NCBI RefSeq assembly: GCF_019598945.1
Contig: NZ_CP080598.1
Span: 2,976,001-3,040,000, forward strand
Source of the DNA: Sphaerospermopsis torques-reginae ITEP-024
Lineage (GTDB): Bacteria > Cyanobacteriota > Cyanobacteriia > Cyanobacteriales > Nostocaceae
DNA length: 64,000 nt
Direction: 5' to 3'
This document shows positions 55,326 to 64,000 of the stretch, one piece after another. Position numbers and translations under genes: made by a program. The notes under the pieces were generated by a model. It made no database searches and had not been told where the DNA came from. It saw nothing but the letters and a program-made list of their open reading frames with translations. How positions within the stretch are numbered: the stretch's first letter is position 1; every line of letters begins with the position of its first letter.

Positions 55326-55895
55326 ATGACTATAGTTAAAACACCTCCAAAACACTACCCCAAGGGAGAAATTACCCGTCGAGGTATGGCACTAGGAATA
55401 GATTTTACAGGAGCATGGTTAGTTAGTTCTCTTTTAGGAACAAATAATCTAGGTATTCAATTTGTCCAAATCTTCGTTTTTATCCTTGCTTGGTTAATTC
55501 TACGAGTCATCATAGTTTACAACAATCATGGGCAAAGTTTAGGCAGATGGGCAGTAAATTTAAAAGTGTTAGAAATAGAAAACGGACAACCAGTGAGCAG
55601 AATACCAGAATTACAAGCATTATTACAGCGTGAAGCGATTATTGGCGGTAGTTGCTTATTGGTTTCCATCTGCTTAACGAATATAATAGCTAATCCCACT
55701 GCTATACTGCTAGTGCTACCCCTAGCAATTGACTGTGGTGCGGCCTTGTCAGATTCTCAGATGCGACAGGCTTTCCATGACCGCTATGCTAGAACTATAA
55801 TTGTTTCCTCACGGCGTGGCTATTCGCTGGATTTAAAAATTAAGCTAAAAGTTAAGCGATTAGTTGAAAAAATGCAGCGAAATGTGAGAAGATAG
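55326..55895 (+). CDS. RDD family membrane protein
   Basis: A 189-residue protein from ATG 55326 (MTIVKTPPKHYPKGEITRRG). The RDD pattern is seen as RRGMALGIDFTGAW (Arg, Asp), membrane helices at about 25-45, 50-70 and 120-160, and GQSLGRWAVNLKVLEIENG between helices. The basic C-terminal tail (LKIKLKVKRLVEKMQRNVRR) is cytoplasmic. RDD proteins are thought to be small transporters, but the function here is unknown. It lies 43 bp ahead of rpmG and may share its transcript. Confidence 0.8.
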   Translation: MTIVKTPPKHYPKGEITRRGMALGIDFTGAWLVSSLLGTNNLGIQFVQIFVFILAWLILRVIIVYNNHGQSLGRWAVNLKVLEIENGQPVSRIPELQALLQREAIIGGSCLLVSICLTNIIANPTAILLVLPLAIDCGAALSDSQMRQAFHDRYARTIIVSSRRGYSLDLKIKLKVKRLVEKMQRNVRR

Positions 55896-55938
55896 TCATT
55901 TGTGTTAAATCTCTCCCGGCTTTACTGTTTGTAAAATT

Positions 55939-56133
55939 ATGGCTAAGAGTAAAGGTGCCCGCATAATAGTGACACTAGAATGCACCGAGTGTCGAACCAA
56001 CCCAGACAAGCGTTCTCCAGGCGTTTCTCGCTATACCAGCACCAAGAACCGCCGGAACACCACCAACCGTTTAGAACTGAAAAAGTTCTGCCCCCACTGT
56101 AACAAACACACTGTTCACAAGGAAATTAAGTAA
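55939..56133 (+). CDS. rpmG: 50S ribosomal protein L33
   Basis: A 64-residue protein: [38 protein letters not shown] and [12 protein letters not shown]. The four zinc-ribbon cysteines are present (CTEC and CPHC), so this is the C+ form. It is part of the large subunit near the E site. The start is fixed by the MAKSKG beginning. rpsR follows after 3 bp. Confidence 0.97.
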   Translation: MAKSKGARIIVTLECTECRTNPDKRSPGVSRYTSTKNRRNTTNRLELKKFCPHCNKHTVHKEIK

Positions 56134-56136
56134 GAG

Positions 56137-56352
56137 ATGAGCTATTATCGTCGTCGCCTGTCGCCAATTAAGCCAGGAGAACCAATAGATTATAAAGATG
56201 TTGATTTACTACGTAAATTTATTACAGAACGTGGTAAAATTCTACCCAGACGCATTACCGGGTTAACATCACAGCAACAGCGTCAATTAACATTAGCGAT
56301 TAAACGCGCTCGGATTGTGGCATTGTTACCATTTATCAACGCCGAAGGCTAA
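56137..56352 (+). CDS. rpsR: 30S ribosomal protein S18
   Basis: A 71-residue protein: [40 protein letters not shown], then [20 protein letters not shown]. It has the S18 core, which binds S6 and 16S rRNA on the platform. Its coupling with rpmG (3 bp apart), followed by an RNase II/R gene, is the conserved cyanobacterial order. The protein lacks an N-terminal zinc motif, as is usual for the lineage. Confidence 0.97.
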   Translation: MSYYRRRLSPIKPGEPIDYKDVDLLRKFITERGKILPRRITGLTSQQQRQLTLAIKRARIVALLPFINAEG

Positions 56353-56688
56353 GAAAATTTTGGATTTTGGATGAAAGGATTTTGAGATAAAGTCCAAAAA
56401 AAGTAACGTTGGTAATAACAATGAAACGTTTACTTTCAGTCCAAAATCTAAAATTTCGATTACAGCCAAGGGAGTGTATAATATGCTATATGCTTCAAGA
56501 TTTCCAATCCTGGGATTTGGGTTATAGGAAATAGGGAACAGGGAACAGGGAACAGGGAACAAGTGACAGGTGACAGCAAAGAGTGTTTACCAATTACCCA
56601 TTACCAATTACCAATTACCCATTACCAACCTAAAACAAATCCAAAATCTAAAATCTAAAATCTAAAATTACTAAAGAGTGCGAGAGTT
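56353..56688. other. Spacer between rpsR and the RNase gene, no gene
   Basis: Repetitive: 'aggaaatagggaacagggaac' units (56525-56560), 'ttacccattaccaattac' units (56590-56626) and 'aaaatctaaaatctaaa' units (56643-56667). No terminator was called. Confidence 0.6.
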
Positions 56689-58743
56689 GTGGAGAAGGGG
56701 ACGCTAGTTGAATTTAGGGTTCAAGGCGATCGCCGTCTGGGAGTGGTAGATCGTCCAGACGGAAAGACCCGTTGGTTTGTGGTAGATGAACGAGGTCAAT
56801 CCCACAGCCTCGCGCCGCGACAACTAACCTATACAGTTAATGGACAAACTTATAAACCTGCTGATATTCCCAGCTTTTTAAGTCAAGTTCAACCCTATCT
56901 AGATCCATCTAGTTTAGAAGTAGCTTGGGAAATATTGGTAGAAGACGGGGAAACAGTCACCCCCAGTCAAATGGCCAATTTGCTGTTTTCAGAATCAGAA
57001 CCACAGCACTCTTACGCCGCCCATTGCTTGTTATCCGATGACAAAATGTATTTCAAGCAAAAAGGCGATGTTTACGAACCACGCAGCGCCGCACAAGTAG
57101 CAGAACGGAAACACCAAATAGAAGTAGAAGCGCAGAAAGCTAAGGGACAGCAGGAATTTTTAGCGCGTGTAGAACAGGCACTCCAAGGCGAAAGCGTAGA
57201 ATGGCAAAAACCAGACCGCCAGCGTTTGGAAGCATTAGAAAAATATGCGACTTTCGTGGCGGATATTGTGCGAATGGGGATAAATGCGGATGCCTTAGTG
57301 CGAAATTATCCACCACCAGCCCCAGTATTAGAAACCATGAATATGCTGGGACGTTCTGCAACTCCCCAAGCAGCCCTGCAACTATTGATCGACTTGGGTT
57401 GGTGGAGTCCCCATGAAAACCTGTTCCTGCGTCGTTCTTCAATTCCCGTTCAGTTCCCTAGTAAGGTATTAGAAGTGGCGCAACAACATTTGGATTTTCC
57501 ACCAGCAGACTTAGACACCAATCGTCTGGATTTAACACATCTCAAGGTATACACTATTGATGATGAAAGTACAACTGAGATAGATGATGGTTTAAGTTGT
57601 GAAATTCTCGCCGATGGAAGACAACGTCTTTGGGTACATATTGCTGATCCTACCCGTTGGTTAATGCCAGAAGATGACTTAGATTTAGAAGCGAGAAAAC
57701 GGGGTAGTACAGTTTACTTACCTACGGGAATGATATCTATGTTCCCCGAAGTCTTAGCTACAGGTCCAATGAGTTTGGTACAGGGGAAAATTTGTTGCGC
57801 CCTGAGTTTTGGTGTGGTTTTAAATGACACTGGGGCTGTAGAAGATTATACTATTCATCCCAGTTTGATTAAACCTACCTATCGCCTCACCTACGAAGAT
57901 GTAGATGAGATGCTGGAGTTGGGAGTACAAGCAGAACCAGAAATAGAGGCGATCGCAAATTTGGCACAAAAGCGGAAAAATTGGCGATATAACCAAGGCG
58001 CGATTAGCATCAATATGCCAGAAGCGATGATCAAAGTCAAAGACGATGATATCAGCATTGATATATTAGAAGATTCCCCATCTCGGCAGTTAGTAGCAGA
58101 AATGATGATTTTGGCAGGGGAAGTAGCAGCACGTTACGGTCAAACCCACAACATCCCCCTACCATTTCGCGGACAACCCCAACCGGAACTCCCCCCAGAA
58201 GAAGAACTATTACAACTTCCAGCCGGTTTTGTGCGTTTTTGTGCTTTGCGTCGGTGTATGCCCAAAAGTGAAATGAGTATTACACCAGTACGTCATGCGG
58301 GTTTAGGTTTAGATACTTACACTCAAGCAACTTCGCCTATTCGTCGTTATAGCGACTTACTCACCCACTTTCAACTCAAAGCACATTTACGGGGTGAAGA
58401 TTTGCCATTTTCTGCTGAACAACTCAAAGAAGTGATGATGACCGTCACCACTACGACCCAAGAACTAACAATGGTAGAACGGCAAACCAACAGGTATTAT
58501 GCTTTAGAATATTTACGTCGTAATCCTGAAGAAATATGGCAAGTCACAATTTTGATGTGGTTACGGGAAGATAGCAACTTAGCATTAATTCTTTTAGAAG
58601 ACTTAGGTTTACAGTTACCAATGGTCTTTAGGCGTTCTGTGAGTTTAGGTGAACAAGTATTAGTTAAAGTTAGTCTGGCAGATCCGCAAAAAGACATCAT
58701 TCAGTTTCAAGAGATCATTTATCAAGAAGCTGTTAGTGGATAG
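56689..58743 (+). CDS. rnr: Ribonuclease II/R family exoribonuclease
   Basis: A 684-residue RNase II-type enzyme degrading RNA 3' to 5'. The GTG start (MEKGTLVEFRVQGDRRLGVV) is used because the frame opens there with a beta-barrel cold-shock-like domain. The RNB catalytic domain has TIDDESTTEIDDGLSCEIL (Mg-binding Asp residues), WVHIADPTRWLMPEDDLD and HAGLGLDTYTQATSPIRRYSD. The C-terminal part (about 610-680) is a short S1-like barrel. The domain set is close to plant/cyanobacterial RNR1-like enzymes. rpmG-rpsR upstream is the usual neighbour. Confidence 0.9.
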   Translation: MEKGTLVEFRVQGDRRLGVVDRPDGKTRWFVVDERGQSHSLAPRQLTYTVNGQTYKPADIPSFLSQVQPYLDPSSLEVAWEILVEDGETVTPSQMANLLFSESEPQHSYAAHCLLSDDKMYFKQKGDVYEPRSAAQVAERKHQIEVEAQKAKGQQEFLARVEQALQGESVEWQKPDRQRLEALEKYATFVADIVRMGINADALVRNYPPPAPVLETMNMLGRSATPQAALQLLIDLGWWSPHENLFLRRSSIPVQFPSKVLEVAQQHLDFPPADLDTNRLDLTHLKVYTIDDESTTEIDDGLSCEILADGRQRLWVHIADPTRWLMPEDDLDLEARKRGSTVYLPTGMISMFPEVLATGPMSLVQGKICCALSFGVVLNDTGAVEDYTIHPSLIKPTYRLTYEDVDEMLELGVQAEPEIEAIANLAQKRKNWRYNQGAISINMPEAMIKVKDDDISIDILEDSPSRQLVAEMMILAGEVAARYGQTHNIPLPFRGQPQPELPPEEELLQLPAGFVRFCALRRCMPKSEMSITPVRHAGLGLDTYTQATSPIRRYSDLLTHFQLKAHLRGEDLPFSAEQLKEVMMTVTTTTQELTMVERQTNRYYALEYLRRNPEEIWQVTILMWLREDSNLALILLEDLGLQLPMVFRRSVSLGEQVLVKVSLADPQKDIIQFQEIIYQEAVSG

Positions 58744-58820
58744 GTGACTGGGGACTGGGGACTGGGGACTGGGGACTGGGAAAATAAAATCCGTTCCTCC
58801 TGACTCCTGACTCCTTAACA
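58744..58820. repeat. 8-bp 'ggggactg' and 'ctcctga' tandem repeats
   Basis: Five 'actgggg' units (58747-58779) are followed by 'tcctgactcctgactcc' between the RNase gene and radC. Confidence 0.8.
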
Positions 58821-58910
58821 AATATTTTTCCCCCCAGATATAATTTTGAGCTTAAAAAAGGGATAACTAAAATATAGTTCCATCTTGGTGCATAATCCCT
58901 TGGTTTGTAT

Positions 58911-59642
58911 ATGACATACTGCCTCAGAATTGCTGACCTACCCGAAAATGAGCGTCCCCGTGAAAGATTGATGACTCATGGAGCGAAAATATTAGCTACT
59001 GCGGAATTAATTGCCATTCTCCTGGGAACTGGACAAGGACCTGGTAAACTGTCCGCCGTCGGTTTAGGGCAACATATATTACAAGAATTAGGTAAAGATC
59101 AACGAGATCCTTTAGCTGCTTTACGGGATGTCACCCCTGCAGAGTTAATGGAAATTCATGGTGTGGGTTCTGCAAAAGCTACATCAATTCTGGCAGCGAT
59201 AGAATTAGGTAAACGGGTTTTTTTATCCCGCCCTGCGGAGGGTGCGGTTATTGATAGTCCCCTTGCGGCGGCCGCTACCCTGAGTCAAGACTTAATGTGG
59301 CAAAGTCAAGAACGGTTTGCGGTTTTATTATTAGATGTGAAAAATCGGTTTTTGGGGACAAAAATAATTACTATTGGTACTGCTACCGAAACTTTAGCTT
59401 CTCCCCGTGATATTTTTCGGGAAGTCATCCGTCATGGTGCAACCCAGATGATAGTTGCCCATAATCATCCTTCTGGTAATCTAGAACCTAGTGAAGCAGA
59501 TATAGAATTAACAAAACAACTATTATCAGGGGCGCAACTTTTAAATATTCCGTTATTGGATCATTTAATTTTGGGTAATGGTACTCATCAGAGTTTGCGA
59601 GAAATTACAACTTTGTGGGATGATTGCCCCCAGGAAGATTGA
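58911..59642 (+). CDS. radC: RadC family JAB/MPN-domain protein
   Basis: A 243-residue protein from ATG 58911 ([20 protein letters not shown]). A helix-hairpin-helix-like N-terminal domain ([18 protein letters not shown]) precedes the RadC JAMM metalloprotease-like domain: [18 protein letters not shown] (the H-x-H and Asp metal ligands) and [22 protein letters not shown]. Once linked to DNA repair, the family's true role is unclear. An in-frame TTG at 58905 is less likely as start. It is a single gene. Confidence 0.92.
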   Translation: MTYCLRIADLPENERPRERLMTHGAKILATAELIAILLGTGQGPGKLSAVGLGQHILQELGKDQRDPLAALRDVTPAELMEIHGVGSAKATSILAAIELGKRVFLSRPAEGAVIDSPLAAAATLSQDLMWQSQERFAVLLLDVKNRFLGTKIITIGTATETLASPRDIFREVIRHGATQMIVAHNHPSGNLEPSEADIELTKQLLSGAQLLNIPLLDHLILGNGTHQSLREITTLWDDCPQED

Positions 59643-59681
59643 TGAGGTTTTAGTAGTGCGATCGCTTTGCGAGGAAGTATA

Positions 59682-59788
59682 TACAGCAGATTTCGTTATT
59701 ATGAGGTACAAATTTTCATCATGAAACTCTTGTGGGGTGGGCATCTTGCCCGCCCAAAGTGTACCTCATTACACCGGAAAGTGCTGTA
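59682..59788. mobile_element. 107-bp MITE-like element with TACAGCA ends, copy 2
   Basis: TACAGCAGATTTCG and CCGGAAAGTGCTGTA bound it; inside, GGGTGGGCA faces TGCCCGCCC as a perfect inner hairpin. It is the uninterrupted form of 43374-43525. Confidence 0.7.
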
Positions 59789-59855
59789 AATTTTGACAAG
59801 ATACTTAGGGTTTGCTGAATAAATAACAATATCTCAATTCGATCAAAAATTAACA

Positions 59856-60329
59856 ATGAAAGAAAAAGTCTATATTGAAACCTCAGTCATAAGTTATCTA
59901 ACTTCTCGTCCTAGCCGAGATATTGTGATTGCAGGACATCAACAAATCACCCAAGAATGGTGGCAAAATTATCGAGAAAAATTTACTCTGGTGGCTTCAC
60001 AGCTAGTTATTCAAGAAGCCAGTGCTGGGGACTCTATTGCAGCCGAACAAAGACTGAAAATTTTAGAAACAATAGAATTATTAGAAACTAGAAAAGAGGC
60101 AATAGTTTTAGCCCAATCTTTTCTTGATTTTCAAATCATGCCCCAAAAAGCGGCAGAAGATGCTTTACATATTGCTATTGCCGTAACCAATGGTATCAAT
60201 TATTTGTTAACATGGAATTGTAAGCATATTGCTAATGCTATAATTCGGAGAGAAATTGAACGCATTTGTCGTTACCAAGGCTATGAACCAGTAATAATTT
60301 GTACACCTGAAGAACTGATAGAGAGGTAA
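59856..60329 (+). CDS. PIN-domain protein, probable ribonuclease toxin
   Basis: A 157-residue protein with an intact frame. The PIN acidic residues are in VYIETSVISYL (Glu), VIQEASAGDS (Glu), and EDALHIAIAVTNGINYLLTWN (Asp), followed by CKHIANA and EPVIICTPEELI. It is a close paralogue of the broken gene at 35907-36392. The small gene 5 bp downstream (60335) is its likely antitoxin, giving a reversed toxin-first order. The start MKEKVYIETSVISY fits the family. Confidence 0.8.
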   Translation: MKEKVYIETSVISYLTSRPSRDIVIAGHQQITQEWWQNYREKFTLVASQLVIQEASAGDSIAAEQRLKILETIELLETRKEAIVLAQSFLDFQIMPQKAAEDALHIAIAVTNGINYLLTWNCKHIANAIIRREIERICRYQGYEPVIICTPEELIER

Positions 60330-60334
60330 AATTT

Positions 60335-60526
60335 ATGTGGGAAGATCCAATTATCCAAGAGATTTATCAAGTTAGAGAGGCACATTCTCATAAATTTAAT
60401 AATGATTTACAGGCAATTTATCAAGATTTAAAAGAACAAGAAAAAAATAGTAATAGAAAATTTATTTCTTATGTTCCAAAGTTCTTAAAAGATGTTTCTG
60501 TTTTTCAGAAAAAAAATTTAGGGTGA
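60335..60526 (+). CDS. Small protein (63 aa) partnered with the PIN gene
   Basis: MWEDPIIQEIYQVREAHSHK begins a charged helical protein with FNNDLQAIYQDLKEQEK and a basic tail. It is similar in its first 40 residues to the 54-residue protein at 35740-35904, which also follows a PIN gene. The conserved pairing is the main reason to call it a gene and a likely antitoxin. It has no known DNA-binding motif. Confidence 0.65.
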   Translation: MWEDPIIQEIYQVREAHSHKFNNDLQAIYQDLKEQEKNSNRKFISYVPKFLKDVSVFQKKNLG

Positions 60527-60581
60527 TACTTTCTATATAATAGGTTTAGCAAAGCTGTCACTGCCTTTGTCAGTAGCTAAT

Positions 60582-60725
60582 TTATCAATTGATAATTGAC
60601 AATTGATAATTGATAATTGTTTCATTCAAGGTTTAAAACCTCCCCTTTCAAGGGGAAAAACAGCCAAAAATTCAGCTTTTCAATCCTCTCCCTTCAAGAG
60701 AGAGGTAATTAATTGTCCATTATTG
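60582..60725. mobile_element. 144-bp palindromic MITE-like element, copy 2
   Basis: Same unit as 11622-11762: tandem TTGATAATTG palindromes, 'gtttcattcaaggtttaaaa', a CCTCTCCCTTCAAGAGAGAGG core, and an end at ATTGTCCATTATTGA. Here it is not inside another element. Confidence 0.7.
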
Positions 60726-60777
60726 ATCGCAGGAATCAGAGCTATACTAGAAATGGTGGCCTGTTGAAATTACGCCC

Positions 60778-62088
60778 ATGACTGAACAACCTAACAAAGA
60801 CTCATTAAACACACCACCGGATGCACCACAACCCAAGTCAGACAATGATTCTTGGCAAAACCGCATCACTGGTGTTGTTAGCAAAACTACCGCTAAATTA
60901 ACCCAACTCTTACCCGTGGATCAAGTAACACAAACTATAGGAAAATGGTTTAGTGTCAATGATGCTGAAGTAGCAGAGATTTTAGCAACTATCCGCACTC
61001 AGTTACCCACTACAGAAGCTTTATTAATCGGAAAACCCCAAACGGGTAAAAGTTCTATTGTTCGCGGGTTAACTGGAGTTTCTGCGGAAATTATTGGCCA
61101 GGGTTTTCGTCCCCATACTCAAAATACCCAACGTTATGCTTATCCTGCTGATGATTTACCTTTAATTGTTTTTACTGATACGGTGGGTTTGGGTGATGTT
61201 AATAAAGATACGGAAACTATTATTCAAGAGTTAATTACTGATTTAAAAACCGAAATTAATGGCGCTAGGGTTTTCATTTTGACGGTGAAAATTAATGATT
61301 TCGCTACTGATACTCTGCGAAATATTGCCCAAAAATTGCGCCAACAATATCCCAATATTCCCTGTTTATTAGCGGTAACTTGTTTACATGAAATTTATCC
61401 ACAGGAAGTAGAAAATCATCCCAATTATCCGCCAGAGTTTGAGGAATTAAACCGGGCTTGTAAGGAAATTAAAAATAATTTTACTGGTTTATATGATCGA
61501 GCAGTTTTGATTGATTTTACTTTAGAAGAAGATGGTTATGATCCGATGTTTTATGGTTTAGAAGCACTGCGAGATAATTTAGCAGAAATGTTACCTGAAG
61601 CAGAAGCAAAAGCAATTTATCAATTATTAGATAAACAAGCAGGTAAGGAATTAGGTAATATTTTTCGTGATACTGCCAGAAGATATATTTTACCTTTTTC
61701 CATTATGGCAGGGACTTTAGCTGCTGTACCTTTACCTTTTGCAACTATGCCGGTTTTAACAGCTTTGCAAGTTTCAATGGTGGGGTTATTGGGTAAATTA
61801 TATGGTCAGACATTGACACCTTCTCAAGCTGGGGGTATCGTTAGTGCGATCGCTGGTGGTTTTTTAGCTCAAGCAGTAGCACGGGAATTAATTAAATTTG
61901 TCCCTGGTTTGGGTACTGTGATTGCAGCATCTTGGGCGGGTGCTTATACATGGTCTTTGGGTGAAGCTGCTTGTGTGTATTTTGGGGATTTAATGGGTGG
62001 GAAAAAGCCAGACCCGCAAAAAATTCAAAATGTCATGCAAGAGGCTTTTGAAGGGGCAAAAGAACGTTTTAAGGGCATGAAAAGTTAG
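60778..62088 (+). CDS. GTPase with C-terminal DUF697 membrane domain
   Basis: A 436-residue protein. The GTPase part (about 80-300) has G1 GKPQTGKSS, G3 DTVGLGD and a strand PCLLAVTCLHE where the G4 (N/T)KxD would be; the Lys and Asp are missing. The C-terminal DUF697 region has helices at about 305-325 (LPFSIMAGTLAAVPLPFATM) and 350-400, followed by a basic-acidic tail. The family (YcjF-like) acts at the inner membrane with unknown role. The N-terminal 40 residues are Pro/Asp-rich and disordered. It is a single gene, with TIGR03643-type protein 79 bp downstream. Confidence 0.82.
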   Translation: MTEQPNKDSLNTPPDAPQPKSDNDSWQNRITGVVSKTTAKLTQLLPVDQVTQTIGKWFSVNDAEVAEILATIRTQLPTTEALLIGKPQTGKSSIVRGLTGVSAEIIGQGFRPHTQNTQRYAYPADDLPLIVFTDTVGLGDVNKDTETIIQELITDLKTEINGARVFILTVKINDFATDTLRNIAQKLRQQYPNIPCLLAVTCLHEIYPQEVENHPNYPPEFEELNRACKEIKNNFTGLYDRAVLIDFTLEEDGYDPMFYGLEALRDNLAEMLPEAEAKAIYQLLDKQAGKELGNIFRDTARRYILPFSIMAGTLAAVPLPFATMPVLTALQVSMVGLLGKLYGQTLTPSQAGGIVSAIAGGFLAQAVARELIKFVPGLGTVIAASWAGAYTWSLGEAACVYFGDLMGGKKPDPQKIQNVMQEAFEGAKERFKGMKS

Positions 62089-62167
62089 GAATTTGATAGT
62101 TTTATGTTTGTTAAACTTGTATAATTAAAAAAGCTGAAACATTTATTTTGACAACTCCTGTAAAAAT

Positions 62168-62422
62168 ATGAAGTTACCTGAACTAGATCCTACAACCATA
62201 GATCGCATTGTAGAAATGGCCTGGGAAGATAGAACACCTTTTGAAGCTATTGAACTTCAATTTGGCTTATCAGAAAAAGACGTAATTAGCCTGATGAGAC
62301 GAGAAATGAAAGAATCTAGTTTTAAAATGTGGAGAGAAAGGGTAACTAAGCGCAAAACAAAACATTTGCATAAGCGAGATTTTGTTGCGGGTAGATTTAA
62401 GTCAGATAATCAGAAAACATAA
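62168..62422 (+). CDS. TIGR03643 family protein
   Basis: An 84-residue protein: LDRIVEMAWEDRTPFEAIELQF-like core (here IDRIVEMAWEDRTPFEAIE), then LSEKDVISLMRREMKESSFK and a basic tail RERVTKRKTKHLHKRDF. It matches the short TIGR03643 proteins, which have a helix-turn-helix-like shape and unknown function. The start MKLPELDPTTIDR fits. It may be co-transcribed with the GTPase gene, though a 79-bp AT-rich gap lies between. Confidence 0.82.
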   Translation: MKLPELDPTTIDRIVEMAWEDRTPFEAIELQFGLSEKDVISLMRREMKESSFKMWRERVTKRKTKHLHKRDFVAGRFKSDNQKT

Positions 62423-62497
62423 GAGTTGAACTCTGTTAAAAAACTATCTATAAAGTCATTCTTCTGAAAGGCGATCGCTAAAACCCCATCATCAAAT

Positions 62498-64000
62498 ATG
62501 ACACCGGATGAACTCACACAACTCATAGCTGATGGTGAAACTTTAACTGTAGAGTTTAAGAGTGATTCTGCTTGTCTGAGTGATCAAGATTTATTAGAAG
62601 CACTAGTTTGTCTGGCTAATACCAGTGGTGGTACATTATTAATTGGTGTAGAAAATAATGGTCAGATCACAGGTTTACATAAAAAACATTTAAACTTTCC
62701 TCCTAGTTATTTATCTGCAATGGTGGCCAATAGAACTGTACCACCATTAAGTGTAGAAACAGAAATAATTAATTTCTCAGAAATACCTATAGCAATAGTC
62801 AAAGTACCTCCCGCTACACAATTAGTATCAACTAGTGATGGAAGAACCTTAAAGCGAATTTTAAATACTCAAGGACAACCTGAATGTAGACCGCTATATC
62901 CCAGTGAAATCAATAGTTGGTATGCAGATAGAGGTCAGCGTGATGTATCAGCAAGATTAATGACTGGTACTACTTGGAATGATCTAGACCCATTAGAGTT
63001 TGTTCGTTTAAGAAGATTATTAACTGAATATCGAGGTGATACATCCCTGCAAGATTTAACTGATTTAGAGTTAGCAAAAGCCTTAAATTTAGTACGTGGA
63101 GATGATGCAATTCCTACTCTGGCAGGTTTATTAATTGTTGGCAAAGAAACAGTTATTAATGAACATATTCCCACCCATGAAGTAGCCTTTCAAGTTTTAC
63201 GAGGTCAAGATGTGGCGGTTAATGAATTTTATCGTTGGCCATTATTGCGTATTTTTGAAAGACTCATGGAAGCATTTAGTTTGCGAAATGAAGAACATGA
63301 ATTAACTATTGATTTATTTCGAGTTGGAGTTCCAGCTTATGACCCCCGCGCATTTCGTGAAGCTGTAAATAATGCACTTACCCATCGAGATTATAATCGC
63401 ATGGGAGCAGTTCACATTCAAATCCATGATGATTCTTTGATAATTAGAAATCCTGGGGGTTTTGTTGAAGGAATTAGATTAGATTCTTTATTAATTAGTG
63501 GACCATTACCAAGAAATCCATTACTTGCTGATATATTTAAAAGAATTGGTTTAGTAGAACGTACTGGTCGGGGTATAGGACTTATCTATTCTGGTCAATT
63601 AAGAACGGGACATCAACTACCAGATTATTCAGCAACTACTAATATAAATGTTGCCGTGCGTTTACCAGGAGGGGATGCTGATTTAGAGTTTGTGAAAATA
63701 ATATTAGCTGAGGAGAAACGACAACAACAACCGTTGAATTTAGATGAATTAATACTACTCAATTATTTATGGCAAGAAAAAGAAATCAATATTACTGAAG
63801 CAGGAAGGTTAATACAAAAAAGAGAGGATCATGCTCGTCATCTACTTGAGCAATTAATGGAAAATGGTTTAGTAGAACGTATCAAAACAGCACGACAGAG
63901 AGAGTATCATTTGAGTGCATCTGTTTATCGTCAAATGGGTCGTTCATCTGCATATATTCGTCGTAGTGGTTTTGATAACCTACAAAAAGAACAAATGATT
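62498..64000 (+). CDS. AlbA_2/Schlafen-like ATP-binding transcriptional regulator (runs off window end)
   Basis: The frame is open for 501 codons from ATG 62498 (MTPDELTQLIADGETLTVEF) to the window edge, so the C-terminus is missing. The N-terminal AlbA_2 DNA-binding domain (about 10-125) includes EFKSDSACLSDQDLLEALVCLANTSGG and LLIGVENNGQITGL. The centre has an HATPase_c_4-like part (FREAVNNALTHRDYNRMG, IRNPGGFVEG, RTGRGIG). The last part is helix-turn-helix like (INITEAGRLIQKREDHARHLLEQLMENGLVER). Such proteins are transcription or defence-linked regulators, and the family is common near toxin genes. A HIP1 octamer lies 26 bp upstream. Confidence 0.82.
   Translation, partial: MTPDELTQLIADGETLTVEFKSDSACLSDQDLLEALVCLANTSGGTLLIGVENNGQITGLHKKHLNFPPSYLSAMVANRTVPPLSVETEIINFSEIPIAIVKVPPATQLVSTSDGRTLKRILNTQGQPECRPLYPSEINSWYADRGQRDVSARLMTGTTWNDLDPLEFVRLRRLLTEYRGDTSLQDLTDLELAKALNLVRGDDAIPTLAGLLIVGKETVINEHIPTHEVAFQVLRGQDVAVNEFYRWPLLRIFERLMEAFSLRNEEHELTIDLFRVGVPAYDPRAFREAVNNALTHRDYNRMGAVHIQIHDDSLIIRNPGGFVEGIRLDSLLISGPLPRNPLLADIFKRIGLVERTGRGIGLIYSGQLRTGHQLPDYSATTNINVAVRLPGGDADLEFVKIILAEEKRQQQPLNLDELILLNYLWQEKEINITEAGRLIQKREDHARHLLEQLMENGLVERIKTARQREYHLSASVYRQMGRSSAYIRRSGFDNLQKEQMI

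Overview
The window reads as chromosomal DNA of a filamentous, heterocyst-type cyanobacterium (Nostocales: Anabaena, Nostoc, Dolichospermum or a relative). The grounds are the many HIP1 octamers (GCGATCGC), short tandem 'GGAGTCAGGAGTCAGG' repeats between genes, low GC, an overlapping phytoene desaturase-phytoene synthase pair (pds-crtB), a Ycf46-type AAA protein, and a ribosomal L33-S18 pair followed by an RNase II/R gene. Genus and strain cannot be fixed from the sequence.

Layout. 1-6.2 kb (minus strand): a probable envelope-glycan operon of three glycosyltransferases, an ABC exporter and a partial APH-type phosphotransferase. 6.7-13.5 kb: glcD, an S4-domain protein, a secreted GHL10-type hydrolase, a membrane protein and a GAF/histidine-kinase-like protein that has lost its catalytic residues. 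13.5-21.4 kb: a tRNA-Lys followed by a compact run of eight tightly spaced, unrecognised genes. Among them are a 739-residue fibre-like protein with 14-residue repeats and a cysteine-rich partner. An IS1634-family element interrupts the last gene. This cassette is the best candidate for an undescribed system. 21.7-34.6 kb: nagZ, pds, crtB, tRNA-Ser with an integrase remnant, an amino-acid binding lipoprotein, an outer-membrane-like protein, sbcC, an SH3 protein and ycf46.

34.9-41.9 kb is a toxin-antitoxin-rich, partly decaying region: a MNT/HEPN remnant, VapBC, a PIN pseudogene with a small partner, an orphan MNT, a DUF5615/DUF433 pair, a PD-(D/E)XK-like protein, a radical SAM protein and a broken hicBA. 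42.0-54.8 kb: moeA and a 10.6-kb gene for a giant secreted RTX protein with several classes of internal repeat. 55.3-64 kb: an RDD protein, rpmG, rpsR, an RNase, radC, a second PIN/small-protein pair, a GTPase-DUF697 protein, a TIGR03643-type protein and an AlbA_2/Schlafen-like ATP-binding protein that runs off the window.

The spacers carry at least four families of small inverted-repeat (MITE-like) elements, most seen twice, one nested in another. Solo ends of the IS, single-base gene deaths and repeat-derived coding ends point to a genome shaped strongly by repeat traffic.
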